From Ailurus styani (taxonomy: Eukaryota; Chordata; Mammalia; Carnivora; Ailuridae): a stretch of 64,000 bases of DNA. Of the stretch, positions 47,308-59,060 are shown one piece after another. Under the pieces are notes generated by a model, which was not told the origin of the DNA, made no database searches, and worked only from the letters and a program-made list of their open reading frames with translations. The stretch spans positions 289,015 to 353,014 of the forward strand of contig LNAC01000772.1 of assembly GCA_002007465.1 (NCBI GenBank), read 5' to 3'. Within the stretch, counting starts at the first letter, position 1. Every line of letters begins with the position of its first letter. A program made the position numbers and the translations under genes.

Positions 47308-47409
47308 GGGGCGCCTGGCTGGCTTAGTCGGAAGAGTTTGCAACTCTTGGTCTTGGGGTCAGGAGTTCAAGCCCCATGTTGGGCATAGAGCTTACTGAAA
47401 ATAAATAAG

Positions 47410-47444
<35 letters not shown>

Positions 47445-47446
47445 AA
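47308..47446 (+). mobile_element. Short-form CAN-SINE with a long (AAAT)n tail
   Basis: GGGGCGCCTGGCTGGCTTAGTCGG, CTTGGTCTTGGGGTCAGGAG and CATAGAGCTTACTGAAAATAAATAAG, then about ten AAAT units to 47446. The CT-rich middle of the long form is absent. Confidence 0.93.
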
Positions 47447-49014
47447 CCATCATGAAAGATAGCCAAAAAAAATAATAGCCAAACCGAACTTAGATTATGT
47501 GTCCAACAGGGCTTTACTTCATACCTGCCTGCAACAGGCACAAGATCAACAAGACGTATTTCTGCCATCGTCTGAAAACAGCAAACAGTCCCAGCAGGAC
47601 TTAGGGGCAAGAGCTTTCCAGGGTCTGACATAAAGCCTTCCACACAAAATACTACTCCTGGGATTCCAATGGGCAACCACTGGGTGGTCAGTCAATTGCC
47701 TTCAAAGCCAGGAAGGTGCTACAAAAATCCAAACACTATAAATTGTATTTAAAAGCTAAGTACAGGACATATGATGGCCTCCCTTTGACCACAACCTTAC
47801 AAAAGCAGAAAAAAAGTAGTGATGTCCTGATCTGAGAGTCATCCAAAGTCCTCTAGTTATATGACAACCACCGTGTTTTAATGAGGTAGAGGAATTGTGC
47901 TATGTAGCAAGGGTCAAAAATGACCTTGCAAGCACCTTAGCAGGAGCTTTACTTTACTGGAATAATTACAACCATTAACACCCTTCAGCTAGGAGGACCC
48001 TTCAAAAATGGGTCCTGGATGGGTCAGTGTGGATAGGTTATAAGAGACTGGGGAAAAGTCAACATCAGAGGACAGTGCATGGACCCAAAAGGGAGCTGCC
48101 AGGATGTCACAGTCCTTGGTTCTTGCAGCCTCCTCACAGATACTGGAGTTGAGTGATTAAGAAGAAAAAGAAGGCCAGAAGCAAATTTTGGTGACTGGCC
48201 AGTTCTAGGCCATCAAGAGAGTGATGCATTCCACTAGGACAGAAGGCAAGGTTGGCTGAAGAAAGGAGAGGAAGAAACTAAGAGAGAGCAATAAGAAATG
48301 AGGAGGGAAGACTGAGAACGGTGTGGGGCATGCTGGAAACCCTCCAATAGCCCCATGTCAAAACTACCCCTGAGGGTCTTCTCCCACTTAAAACAGATGG
48401 AGACAGTACATACCGCTATCTCCACTATTTTTCAAGTGTGTGTGGCAAGACCATGGCTAAATGGAAAAGCAATCCAAAAAATTACAATAAATGTAATGAA
48501 AAAGCACTTGTGAGATTGTGCAAAGGAAAAGATTCAGGGGCTCAGAAACACCACACACATCAGGAGTACAAAGACAGTGCACACAGGTTCTCTGATACAT
48601 GGGGACTGAGTTCAGACCCAGCCCAACCTCCAGGTGCTTCCTTGGACTGCAGATAGTTACCTCCATGTGTCTGTCCATGCCTGGATGCACCCTACTCCTC
48701 TCCACTCTATAAGACCTGTCCTGGAGGCCAGGGCAAACTGAGACATGCGGTTGGAGTTGCCAGTGGGCAGAGAGCCAAAGCCCTCGGCAGTGCATAGCAT
48801 CACACAGAACGGTGCACAAGGATGTTTCTCACTCAGTTCATGTTTCAGGTTTCTCCCCAAACATGGCTCCTCTGAAATTGACCAAAGATGATTAGGAGAC
48901 AGAGTGAACAAACATGTTAGCAAAGATGACAGCTCCAATCCCTGCTTCACATTCTAAGAAACTGAAGCCTGGGAGTTAGAATCAAAATGACTGAGTTTTA
49001 GTTTTGGATATTTT
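47447..49014. other. Low-copy intron
   Basis: Nothing recognised. Confidence 0.5.
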
Positions 49015-49098
49015 GGGGTGTGTGTGTGTGTGTGTGTGTGTGTGTTGTGTTGTGTTGTTTTTTTGTTGTTGTTGTTTGTTTTGTTTTGTTTTGTTTTA
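49015..49098. repeat. (GT)n plus GTTTT-rich simple repeat
   Basis: About 14 GT units, then GTTGTGTTGTGTTGTTTTTTT and GTTTTGTTTTGTTTTG. Confidence 0.93.
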
Positions 49099-49709
49099 AG
49101 TTTCCTTAGTTTCTGACTACTCTCTGGTGAAGAACATGGTATCAACCACACTTAAAAAATAAGTCAGGAAACAGGAACCTCACTCAGATTCTTCAGTGTT
49201 AAAGAACACGTTTGTAGTTTGGATATCATGCCCTGTACTGAGTACAAAGCTCTATTTGTTTCTGCTTTGTAATGTAGAGAGTTATGTTCTACCGTTGCTA
49301 CACAATCACTTTGAGGAAACATGACTACCAAAATAAATAAGTTTCTTTTTTCATTCAAAGGGAGGGAAAATAACAAGGACACCCGAAGCACACCCACAAA
49401 CCTTTTCCAAGAACACTTGCATTTGTTCCTGGGTTGGCAAGAATGCTTTGCTGATGATATCAAAGCCCTTTAATTTATCTACGATCAACCTGCCTTAAAC
49501 ACAGGGGAAAAAATACTCATTTTGTTCCACTTTAAATTAAAACAAGCTATTTTTTTTTGGTACTGGGCTGTCTTTATTTTTCTTTGAACACAGGGGAATA
49601 TGCTATTCTGAAACCTTGTACTATTATTCTCTCTTGACTATAGAAGGTCAGCAAAACACATTATTAATCTCTGAGTTGGATTTTTAGAGAAAACTTTTAG
49701 AGAAACTAT

Positions 49710-50560
49710 AATTATTCCATTTTCAAAAATGACCACAAACTCCCACTTCTGATTAAGATGGAATAAAGGTACAGGATTTACCCTCCTCTGTGAAACAAGT
49801 AAGAAACTGGAACAAAATACATTTAAAAAAATGGCTCTCCAACACTGGACCACAGGGCCTGAAGGAAAGGGTTGAATAAACAAGGTGAGCCTCACACTTG
49901 CCCCACTATACTGTGTGGAGAAAGTTGCCAGGCTGCCGATGGGACAGGGGACAGGGAACAAGGTCTCTCTAAGTAGGGGGGATGCAGCTGAGGGTCCAGA
50001 GAAGCCAAGGCAGCTGCAGTTTGCAGAGCAGAGTGCCAGAGAGGGGAGGACTGCCCAGAGAGCTGCCGAGTTGTGATAACTCTAACCCAGGTGTTCAAAA
50101 AGCTACATACAAGATTTAAAAAAATAAAGACCCAAATCAAACTTCCAGAGTTGAGAACTACAAAGTCTGAGATGAAAAACCCACTGGATGGGAAAACTGA
50201 GAGAGAGGACAATGGAGGGCAGCAGAGGGTCCACCTTTAGCTCTCAGCTGAGACTTGATCAGTGCTGCACATGAGGAAACTATCCAAGGCCAGGAAAGAG
50301 CTACCTGAAAAAACAAAAACAAAGGGAAGGTGGCTGGAGCTCACAGGGCTGCAGGAATAGTCCTTGTTGTCACAGGCCAGGGTAGAAAATCTCTTAATTC
50401 AAAAGACACCAGGTAGAGTAATCTGATGGGTATTATTCTCAGTAGTAGAACATGAGCAATAGATGGAAGGCTGCTCTGATCCTGCCCCATGAGAGTTACA
50501 TACAGGTAAGGCTCTACAAGGCCAAACTGTTTCTAAGTAATTTTACTACACTGAGAACAA
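49710..50560 (+). mobile_element. Old L1/HAL1 5' region with the start of an ORF1 relic (tentative)
   Basis: The block 50076-50195 (AAATAAAGACCCAAATCAAAC, CCAGAGTTGAGAACTACAAAG, TCTGAGATGAAAAACCCACTG) matches the ORF1 coiled-coil region of HAL1/L1M elements and recurs about 2 kb to the right. The flanking part looks like degraded 5'UTR. Family and limits are uncertain. Confidence 0.55.
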
Positions 50561-50772
50561 AACTTAAAAACATTTATAGGAATTAATATCCAAAATATAT
50601 AAAGAAGTCATAAAACTCAATTATAAAAAAAAACACAGAACCTGATTTAAAAATAGGCAGAGGATCTGAATAGATATTTTCCAAAGAAGGCATACAAATC
50701 ACCAATAGACATGTGAAAAGATGCTCAGCATCGCTAATCATCAGGTAAACAGAAATCAAAACAACAATGAGA

Positions 50773-50885
50773 GGGGCACCTGACTGGCTCAGTCAGAAGA
50801 GTGTGCGACCCTTGATCTTGGGGATGTGAGTTTAAAGCCTCACACTGAGTATAGAGATTACTTAAATGAAACTTAAAAAAAGAAA
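50773..50885 (+). mobile_element. Short-form CAN-SINE inside the old L1
   Basis: GGGGCACCTGACTGGCTCAGTCAG and GACCCTTGATCTTGGGG, ending TACTTAAATGAAACTTAAAAAAAG. Flanked by ACAATGAG copies. Confidence 0.9.
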
Positions 50886-51106
50886 AACCCACAATGAGGT
50901 ATCAACTCACACCTGTCAGAATGGCCAGTGTGAACAAGGCAAATAAATAACAAGTGTTGGCAAGGATGAAGAGAAGAGAGAATGCAAGACTACTAAGAAT
51001 AAATATTGGTATAGCCCCTATGGAAAACAGTATGATGGCTCCTCAAAAAGTTAAATATAGAACTACCATATGATCTAGGTATTTATGTAAAGAAAACAAA
51101 ACCACT

Positions 51107-51288
51107 GGGGCGCCTGGGTGGCTCAGCTGGTTAAGTGTCCAACTCTTGGTTTCGGCTCAAGTCACGATCTCAGGGACGTGAGATGAAGTCCCATGCTCAG
51201 TTAGTTCCATGTTTGAGATTCTCTCCCTCTGCCCCTTCCCACTTTAAAACAAACAAATAAATCTTAAAAATCTTTTTTTAAAAAAAAA
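51107..51288 (+). mobile_element. CAN-SINE inside the old L1
   Basis: Full head GGGGCGCCTGGGTGGCTCAGC. GAAAACAAAACCACT before and GAAACAAAAACACT after are the duplicated target. Confidence 0.93.
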
Positions 51289-52305
51289 AGGAAACAAAAA
51301 CACTAATTCCAAAAGATATATGCACCCTTAACGGTCCTGCAACATTAATTATAATAGCCAAGATGTGAAGGCAACCTAAATGCCCACTGATAAATGAATT
51401 TCCATCTAATACTATTCCATTTTATATATATTATGGAATATTACTCAGCCATAAAAAATGAGATCTTGCCATTTGTGAGAATATGATGGACCTAGAGGGC
51501 ATTATGCTAAGTGAAATAAGTCAAACAGAGAAAGAAAAATACCTTAAGATTTCAATTACATGTGTAATCTAAAAAAATAAAACAAACACAAAAGAAAACA
51601 GAAACAGACTCATAGATACGGAGAACAAAGCAGTCTTTGCCAGAGAGGAGAGGGGTAAAGGGAAGGGAAAAATAGATAAAAGGGTTTTAGAGATACAATC
51701 ATCCAGTTAAACTAATAAGATGGGATGTAACGTATAGCACAGGGACTATAGTGACATAACAATTTTGTATGGTGTAGATGGAAATTAGACTTATTGTGGT
51801 GACCATTTCATAGTATACATAAATATTCACTATGCTTTGTACCTGCAACTAATATAATATTGTATGTAAATTATTCCTTAATTGAAAAAAAAAGAATATT
51901 TATAGGAACATAAAAATGTCCTACACCTTGAAATTCAAAATGCTCAACCTCTAATAAAAAATTGCCAGGCATGCAAAGAAACTGTAAAATAGAACCAATC
52001 ATAAGGATATAAATTAATCAGTACAAACAGATCCAGAAATGATACAGATAAAATAAATAAGACTTTAAGATAGTTGTGATAACTATAATCCATGTGTTCA
52101 AGAAGCTACACAGAAGATTAAAAAAAAATAAAGACCCAAATCAAACTTCCAGAGTTGAAAACTACAAAGTCTGAGATAAAAAACCCATTGGATGGGATTA
52201 ATGACAGATTAGACATCATAAAAGGAAAAAAAATAGTGAACTTGAACACACAGCAATAGAAACTATCCAATAGGAAACACAGATAAAAAAAAAATGAGGG
52301 GTTAA

Positions 52306-52503
52306 GGGGTCGCCTGGGTGGCTCAGTTGGTTGACCTTCTGACTCTTGATTTTGGCTCAGGTCATGATCTCAGGGTCCTGGGACTGAGCTCTGAGCTCAG
52401 CAGTTTTCTTGAGATTCCCTCTTTCCCTCTCCCTCTCCCCCTGCTCCTCCCCCACAGGAGTGTGCTCTCTCTCTCTCAAATAAATAAATCTTAAAAAAAA
52501 AAA
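52306..52503 (+). mobile_element. CAN-SINE inside the HAL1 relic
   Basis: GGTCGCCTGGGTGGCTCAGTTGGTTGACC, GTCATGATCTCAGGGTCCTGGG and TCAAATAAATAAATCTTAAAAA. Confidence 0.93.
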
Positions 52504-52695
52504 GCTGGGGGATTAGCATGAGAAGAGCATCAGTAAGCTGTGGGGCAACTTCTAGTAACCTAATATACCTGTAATTAGATTAGGGGGAGGGGTGGAATAG
52601 AGAAAAATGGATGAAGAAATAATGACCAAAAGTTTTCCAAACTTAATGAAAACTATATAGCCACAGATTCAAAATACTCAATAAACCCCAAGCAC

Positions 52696-52733
52696 AAAAC
52701 AAAACAAAACAAAACAAAACAAAACAAAAAAAC
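52696..52733. repeat. (AAAAC)n simple repeat
   Basis: About seven CAAAA units, expanded from the CCCCAAGCACAA stretch of the HAL1 relic. Confidence 0.93.
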
Positions 52734-53050
52734 CACCCAGGCTCATCCTCTTGAAACGCCTTAAAATGAATGACAGACCACAAAAACAGAAGAAAAGATT
52801 CATTAGGTAAGCAAAGAAAAGAAGGATAAACTTCTCATTGCAAACACTGAAGCAAAAGGACAGTGGAATAACACCTTTAAAGTACAGAAAGAAAAAATGG
52901 TCCATCTGTAACTATACACCTAGGGAAAATAAATTTTGAAAACAAAGGAGAAATGAAAACTTTTTCAGACTCAGAAAAATGAACAGAATTCATCCCAGGC
53001 AGACCTGTACTCTGGGAAAGTAAATGGAAACCCTTCCGGCAGGAGAAGGA

Positions 53051-54115
53051 TGCCAGATGGAAATCTTGCATATGTAAGAAAACCACAAGAGGCACCAAAA
53101 ACAGTGATGGACATCTGCAGATCCACACCTTTGGGTGTGGAGTCTAAATCCTCATTTGGCCTTTTCTTCAGCACTAGCCATGCTGACTGGGGCCTTGTTG
53201 TCTTGTGTTTCTTTAAAGTTGCTCTGGAAAATACATGTCTCTTTGGGATCCCTGTAGGTTTCCATGGTCCTAAAGCTGGGCAGATGGGAGTCAGTTACTT
53301 CTAAAGGTAAATGACTGAGGCTTTTTACACTTAAATGAGGCTATACTTTGGATTTCCCTCAGAACTATTTGTGGTTTGGGAACTCATTTTGTATATAAAT
53401 AAAGAAAAACTTTTTACATTTCCAAATTTGAGCACAGAGAGAATGATAAAGGTAGAGTCAGCCATAGAGCCTGGAATTCTAAAATGTGTCAGAGTCTGGA
53501 ACCAATGTTTAAAAATTAATGGGAAAATGCACAAATATTTGCACTTTTTGTGTATGGCGTACACCTTCTAAACATGAAATGTTCATCTGGATTGTGAAGA
53601 ATATGCATGGAAAAGGTTCTCTCAAGAGACTAGAAGGTCCTTTTAAGAAAAAAAAAATATTACAATTGAACTTCCTGCTGTTTGTTAAAATCAGCTTGAT
53701 TAAACTGAACTCCCTCCACCCCCTGCATCCTCTACCAAGTTTACATCAAAACCACTAGGCACATGAGTTAAATTCCGTAAAATCCATGCTGGTATGCTCC
53801 ATCAAAACAAAAACGAAAATCAAAACAGATACCCACTCAATCAATCAAATTAGCTGAGATTATTGATCAGTTGAAATGATCAATGCTCAAAATGATTAAC
53901 ATAACCTCAAATTCCGAAACCAGAGAAATCTGTGTGGCATTCTAGGGAGCGGGCACAGGGAGGTAACAGACAAAATGTTGTGGCAACAGCCTGGCCACTC
54001 ACACACTTTGGGCCTGTTCTGATTTTTTAAAATAAATATGTTTTACAAATGCATTCTCATTGCATAAAGTAGGAACTATGACTCTCTGCCTCAAGGTTCT
54101 ATTTTGAACCCTTCT
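53051..54115. other. Low-copy intron or highly diverged HAL1 end
   Basis: No clear family after about 53050. Nothing coding recognised. Confidence 0.45.
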
Positions 54116-54131
54116 AAAATAGTACCTAGAG

Positions 54132-54341
54132 GGTGCCTGGGTGGCTCAGTGGGTTAAAGCCGCTGCCTTCGGCTCAGGTCATGATCCCAGGGTCCTGGGA
54201 TCGAGGCCCACATTGGGCTCTCTGCTCGGCGGGGAGCCTGCTTCCTCCTCTCTCTCTGCCTGCCTCTCTGCCTACTTGTGATCTCTCACTCTGTGTCAAA
54301 TGAATAAATAAAATCTTAAAAAAAAAAAATTAAAAAAAAAA
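54132..54341 (+). mobile_element. CAN-SINE with 16-bp target-site duplication
   Basis: AAAATAGTACCTAGAG at 54116-54131 and 54342-54357 is identical. Young mustelid-type copy with a long A tail containing TT. Confidence 0.97.
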
Positions 54342-54357
54342 AAAATAGTACCTAGAG

Positions 54358-55088
54358 AGTAGATACATAGTCTGTTCCATGGGAGTGTTGAGGTCCCAAA
54401 CCAGTGGTCCACAATAACCTCTGCCCTCAGTTGAAAAAAAAGAGGCTTATAAAAAGACATTTATAAAAATCTCCATGTCTAGCTTATTGTGAAACCCAGC
54501 CAACACTGCAACTCCCTGGGAACAAAAGGCATCTCTTGGGGCTGAGCTGGCTTCTGCAGCTGCACAGTACCATGTACATGGGGTGCCTGCTCACCCTGGC
54601 CTGTACCTCTGGATGCACACACCCTCTCTGAGAGCTTCCCTCTACTGTTCTCACCTGCTTCCCACTTCCAACATCAGGAGTGGCCAGACAGCAAGAAGGT
54701 AGAAAGGCTTCAGTGTATCACTTTTGCTATTTAATAGCAGATGTTGTTCAAATTGCAGAATCTTAAAAGGCAAAGAACCGTAAGGCTCACCTCTTTCAAT
54801 TTTCAATGATTATTACAGGACATGGGCTAAAACCAAACTCAGAAATGAATTCTGCAAGAACATTTTATTAAGCTTGTTTTTAGTGATTATATTTTCTTCA
54901 CATGTGAAAAGCAACTTTCCCCAAGAAAATGAGATTGGGCTGGAAATGTTCAAACAAAAGACTGATTTTACTTATTAGCAATTTTAGAGGCTATGTTAAC
55001 CTTACCAAGCAACTAGCTTCCTTGCTTAGAATGATAGGTTTTTGCTTTAATAAGGTGGTACCTTTATGGTTCAAAGTGGATTGTTATC
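54358..55088. other. Low-copy intron
   Basis: Nothing recognised. Confidence 0.5.
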
Positions 55089-55103
55089 TTAGTTCCAACT
55101 CTT

Positions 55104-55272
55104 TCTTTTTTTTTTTAAGATTTTATTTATTTATTCATGAGAGAGAGAGGCAGAGGGAGAAGTAGGCTTCCCACTGAGCAGGGAGCCCGAGGTGGGACTG
55201 GATCCCAGGACCCCAAGATCATGACCTGAGCCGAAGACAGACGTTTAAGCATCTGAGCCATCCAGGCGCCCT
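55104..55272 (-). mobile_element. CAN-SINE with 15-bp target-site duplication
   Basis: TTAGTTCCAACTCTT at 55089-55103 and 55273-55287 is identical. Body GGTGGGACTGGATCCCAGGACC, short CT-rich part. Confidence 0.97.
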
Positions 55273-55419
55273 TTAGTTCCAACTCTTGCAAATGTGAGGA
55301 AATTTTATCTTTCCCATTCCAGGCTAATAATCTGAGAATAATCTGACAATTAGGTCTTACGAAAGAGTTTTAAAAAAGGGAGGAAAATTCCTTAATTTTT
55401 TATTTATTTTTTTCATTTA

Positions 55420-55611
55420 TTTTTTTTTAAAGATTTATTTATTTGACAGAGAGAAAGAGATATCATAAGTAGGCAGAGAAGCAGGCAGAGAGAGGAGGAA
55501 GCAGGCTCCCTGCTGAGCAGGGAGCCAGATGCGGGCCTCGATCCCAGGACCCTGAGATCATGACCTGAGCTGAAGGCAGAGGCTTTAACCCATTGAGCCA
55601 CCCAGGCACCC
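55420..55611 (-). mobile_element. CAN-SINE (antisense)
   Basis: Mustelid-type body with head complement CCACCCAGGCACCCC at its right end. CCTTAATTTTTT on both sides (55390 and 55610) is the probable duplication. Confidence 0.93.
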
Positions 55612-55855
55612 CTTAATTTTTTTTTAACCAGAAATTTCCATAGTAAGGATCTAGAATACCTGTAAAAATTGACTTAGGAGAAAATTAAAACTATTTCTAA
55701 AAGTGTGATATTCCCATTACATTACTTTTAATGTCAATAATATTTAAAATTTAGAAATTAAACTGTTTGAAGTTGATAAATAGAACTTGTAGAATAATGA
55801 AAATTATGATGAATAAAATGACAAATTTTATATTGCTTTTCTGGCTTTGTTTTTA

Positions 55856-56052
55856 TTTTTTTATTATTTTTTTTTTTTTAAAGATTTTATTTATTCATTT
55901 GACACAGAGAGAGATTACAAGTAGGCAGAGAGGCAGGCAGAGAGAGAGGAGAGAGGAGGAAGCAGGCTCCCTGCTGAGCAGAGAGCCCGATGTGGGCCTC
56001 GATCCCAGGACCCTGGGATCATGACCTGAGCCGAAGGCAGCGGCTTTAACCN
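55856..56052 (-). mobile_element. CAN-SINE missing its head at an N join
   Basis: Body present up to GCAGCGGCTTTAACC at 56051. Then an N replaces the expected head complement (CACTGAGCCACCCAGG...). CTTTGTTTTTA is found before (55846) and immediately after the N, so the duplication survives but about 25 bases of the SINE are absent. Confidence 0.93.
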
Positions 56053-56063
56053 CTTTGTTTTTA

Positions 56064-56484
56064 AAGCAAAAGTGTAAAAATACGGAAAACCAAATGAACT
56101 CAAAGTTTTTCCTTTCTAACTGGGCCAACCAATTTTGACTGGTTTTACATGAGTTAAAAATCCAGATATCTGCTAAGTGATAGGCACAGTAAAAATTTTT
56201 GAAATATAGAATTCTGAGTACTTTTTGTAGAGTGTAAGTTTGTTTAATATTTCCAAAATACTGCCATGCCTTTAATATCACTTTAAAAGATAACCATTGA
56301 CTGTGCTAAAAGTCTGGACCCCTCTTTTCCTCTCAGTGATTGCACTACAGTTTTAAGATAGTATAGTATACCAAGAAATTAAAAAATAAGAAAAAAATGC
56401 GGGTTTTGTTTCTTTGTTTTATCCATATCCATTTCTGAGGTCTGACCCATTTGCGAAATAAAAAGATACAAGATCTCCATTTTT
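56064..56484. other. AT-rich low-copy intron
   Basis: Nothing recognised. Confidence 0.5.
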
Positions 56485-56499
56485 AAAGTATTACTTTCC

Positions 56500-56676
56500 G
56501 GGGCGCCTGGGTGGCTCAGTGGGTTAAGCCTCTGTCTTCGGCTCAGGTCATGATCTCAGGGTCCTGGGATCGAGCCCCGCATTGGGCTCTCTGCTCAGCA
56601 GGGAGCCTGCTTCCTCCTCTCTCTCTGCCCTTCTCTCAGCCTACTTCTGATCTCTCTGTCAAATAAATAAAATCTT

Positions 56677-56729
<53 letters not shown>

Positions 56730-56732
56730 AAT
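56500..56732 (+). mobile_element. CAN-SINE with expanded (AAAT)n tail and 15-bp target-site duplication
   Basis: AAAGTATTACTTTCC at 56485-56499 and 56733-56747 is identical. The tail has about 13 AAAT units (56676-56732). Confidence 0.97.
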
Positions 56733-56747
56733 AAAGTATTACTTTCC

Positions 56748-57592
56748 CCTCATTAGGGAGATGAAAGACTTATACAAAAAAGCCTGCTGAAAGAATGGGT
56801 TAGAAATCCTGTTGTAGCTTATACTTTGGGCGGCAAAAGGCTAGGTCCCTATTCTAGAATTTGATAATGTGTAGGAAGAAAATTTCTGCCCAAATTTTAC
56901 AATTTCATTAGACTATGTAATCAACTATTTACAAGGTAATTTTTCCTCTTTCTCTGTCTGTATCCATGGGAAATAGATCAGTTTAATAGACTAACTTCCA
57001 ATTTTGATAGAATAAAAATGACTAAAAAAATACTATTTATTCACTTGGGGGAACTTAATTTCACATAACATATTTCATCTTATAAGAGGCTGGTAAGTCA
57101 TCTTATAAGAATGACTGATGAGATTGTCCTCAGTGAGGACAACTGCCCAAGCGTACATAAATATAAACTGCTCACTCTTTTCTCCAAATTTTCTTGTCCA
57201 GTCAGATTACAGGCTGGAGGTTACTGGTGGCTGTCAGTAAAAAGTGACAGTGAGGTTCAACAATCAGTTCAACTCTTAACAGATGCAGATCCAGCTGGGT
57301 ACACATTATTCAACCTTTTTTGGGGTCAGAGTCCTTATCTCCAAAATAGAAACAGGACAACAGAGGGCTCTCTCAAAGATGAAGAGTACTGTAATGAAAT
57401 GCTATGATAATGATAAAGCAAAATGTGGCTTGTAAACGTGCATTCCTTTTGGTAGAATACAAAAGATACTCATTTTTGCTTTCCACAAGAAACTAGTTTT
57501 AATATTCCAGTAAACTGAATTTTCATGAAATTTGTTTGAAAGAACTGTGAGATAAAGTCAAAAATATAAGAAGTCACACAGAAAAATACAAT
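56748..57592. other. Low-copy intron
   Basis: Nothing recognised. Confidence 0.5.
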
Positions 57593-57610
57593 TAATTTAC
57601 ACCATTATTT

Positions 57611-57810
57611 TTTTTTAAGATTTTATTTATTCATTTGACACAGAGAGAGAGATTACAAGTAGGCAAAGAGGCAGGCAGAGAGAGAGGAGAGAGGAGGAAG
57701 CAGGCTCCCTGCTGAGCAGAGAGCCCAATGTGGGCCTCGATCCCAGGACCCTGGGATCATGACCTGAGCTGAAGGCAGTGGCTTTAAACCACTGAGCCAC
57801 CCAGGCACCC
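57611..57810 (-). mobile_element. CAN-SINE with perfect 18-bp target-site duplication
   Basis: TAATTTACACCATTATTT at 57593-57610 and 57811-57828, no mismatch. Full-length mustelid-type copy. Confidence 0.98.
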
Positions 57811-57939
57811 TAATTTACACCATTATTTACTTGATCTTAAATCTCACTAAAATGAACTGTAGGGATAATTTTACATTGCCAATTTAACTATTTTTATGCA
57901 AACAACATATAAAAAGAAAAATATTTGCTCTTTTTTTCT

Positions 57940-58146
57940 TTCTTTTTTTTTTTAAAGATTTTTTTATTTATTTGACACAGAGAGAGAGAGTACAAGGAGG
58001 CAGAGAGGCAGGCAGAGAGACAGGGAGAGGAGGAAACAGGCTCCCTGCTGAGCAGAGAGCCCAATGCGGGCCTTGATCCCAGGATACTGAGATCATGACC
58101 TGAGCCGAAAGCAGAGGCTTTAACCCACTGAGCCACCCAGGCGCCC
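57940..58146 (-). mobile_element. CAN-SINE with 14-bp target-site duplication
   Basis: TGCTCTTTTTTTCT at 57926-57939 and 58147-58160. It inserted into the T-rich tail of the older antisense SINE that follows. Confidence 0.95.
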
Positions 58147-58160
58147 TGCTCTTTTTTTCT

Positions 58161-58334
58161 AAGACTTTATTTATTTGAGAGAAAGAGAGAGAAAGAGAAG
58201 GGGGAGGGGCAGTGGGAGAGAGAATCTGAAACAGACTCTGAGCTGTGTGGAGCCTGATGCAGGGATGGAGAGATCATGACCTGAGCCAAACCAAGAAGCT
58301 GCCACTTAACTGACTGAGCCATCCAGGCATCCTG
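58161..58334 (-). mobile_element. Older CAN-SINE, long form
   Basis: AAGACTTTATTTATTTGAG, a GA-rich stretch, GATCATGACCTGAGCC and ACTGACTGAGCCATCCAGGCATCC. It was hit in its tail by the SINE at 57940. Confidence 0.9.
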
Positions 58335-58447
58335 CTCCTTTTTTAAAAAAAAATTTTTAAGTGGGCTCCATGCCCAATGTGGGGCTCAAACTCAAGACAT
58401 CTAGATCAAGAGTCATATGTTCCACCAACTGAGCCAGCCAGGTACCT
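58335..58447 (-). mobile_element. Short-form CAN-SINE
   Basis: TTTTTAAGTGGGCTCCATGCCC, GTGGGGCTCAAACTC, GATCAAGAGTCATATG and AACTGAGCCAGCCAGGTACC. No CT-rich middle. Confidence 0.88.
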
Positions 58448-58509
58448 CAAAATATTTGGTCTTTATAGGAGATAATACTTAAAGCAAACTGAAACCAAAA
58501 AGATATTTT

Positions 58510-58728
58510 TTATTTTTTATTTATTTATTTTTTAAAGATTTTATTTATTTATTTGACACAGAGAGAGAGATCACAAGTAGGCAGAGAGGCAGGCAGAGAG
58601 ACAGGGAGAGGAGGAAGCAGGCTCCCTGCTGAGCAGAGAGCCCGATGCGGGCCTTGATCCCAGGACGCTGAGATCATGACCTGAGCCGAAAGCAGAGGCC
58701 TTAACCCACTGAGCCACCCAGGCGCTCC
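58510..58728 (-). mobile_element. CAN-SINE (antisense), young
   Basis: Full mustelid-type body ending in CCACCCAGGCGCTCC. AAAAAGAT-type flanks at about 58497 and 58727 suggest the duplication. Confidence 0.95.
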
Positions 58729-58739
58729 AAAAAGATTTT

Positions 58740-59060
58740 TTTAATGTGGAAAAATACAAGACAAACATATGAGAAAATATTTTAAAAGACAGCAAATTAA
58801 TACTAAGCAAATAATTTTAAACAAAAGACATTAAATGAATAGGTCATACTATGGTGATAAATATATAGAATAAAACCACCATGATTACGAACAAAAACCT
58901 CAATAAAATAACCAGATACAACTGTAAGTAATATAGTTATGCACTGACACACACTAGTTAAAAAATCTGGAGGGGGAACCTTGTCCAGGGAAGGCAATCC
59001 ATTCATGAGAGCACAAAAATTAAATATGTAAAAAAATTAATTTAAAAATTAATGTACAGA
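58740..59060. other. AT-rich low-copy intron
   Basis: Nothing recognised. Confidence 0.5.

Larger units (their letters stand above)
50561..51895 (+). mobile_element. Old L1: ORF2 end and 3'UTR, interrupted by two SINEs
   Basis: AATATCCAAAATATATAAAGAAGTCATAAAACTC, GACATGTGAAAAGATGCTCAGCATC, AGAACTACCATATGATCTAGG, GGAATATTACTCAGCCATAAAAAATGAG and GTATGTAAATTATTCC are in normal L1 order. Two CAN-SINEs sit inside (50773-50885, 51107-51288). All ORFs are broken. Confidence 0.85.
51900..53050 (+). pseudogene. HAL1/L1M ORF1 relic (half-L1), interrupted by a SINE
   Basis: In order: AGACCCAAATCAAACTTCC, TGAGATAAAAAACCCATTGG, GACAGATTAGACATCATAAAAGG, AGCAATAGAAACTATCC, then after the SINE CATCAGTAAGCTGTGGGGCAAC, CTAATATACCTGTAATTAG, TTTTCCAAACTTAATGAAAACTATA, CCCCAAGCACAA, CTTTAAAGTACAGAAAG and TTTTTCAGACTCAG. 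This is the order of an ORF1 with coiled coil, RRM and C-terminal domain. Stops and frameshifts are frequent. Confidence 0.75.

Noticed and set aside
47308..47380. Possible tRNA gene
   Set aside because: It is the tRNA-derived head of a SINE; cloverleaf pairing is degraded and a SINE tail follows.
57894..58810. Recurrent minus-strand ORFs beginning MAQWVKASAFGSGHD
   Set aside because: The same peptide appears at 18882, 26496, 55413, 57894 and 58571 because it is the translation of the antisense CAN-SINE; not a gene family.
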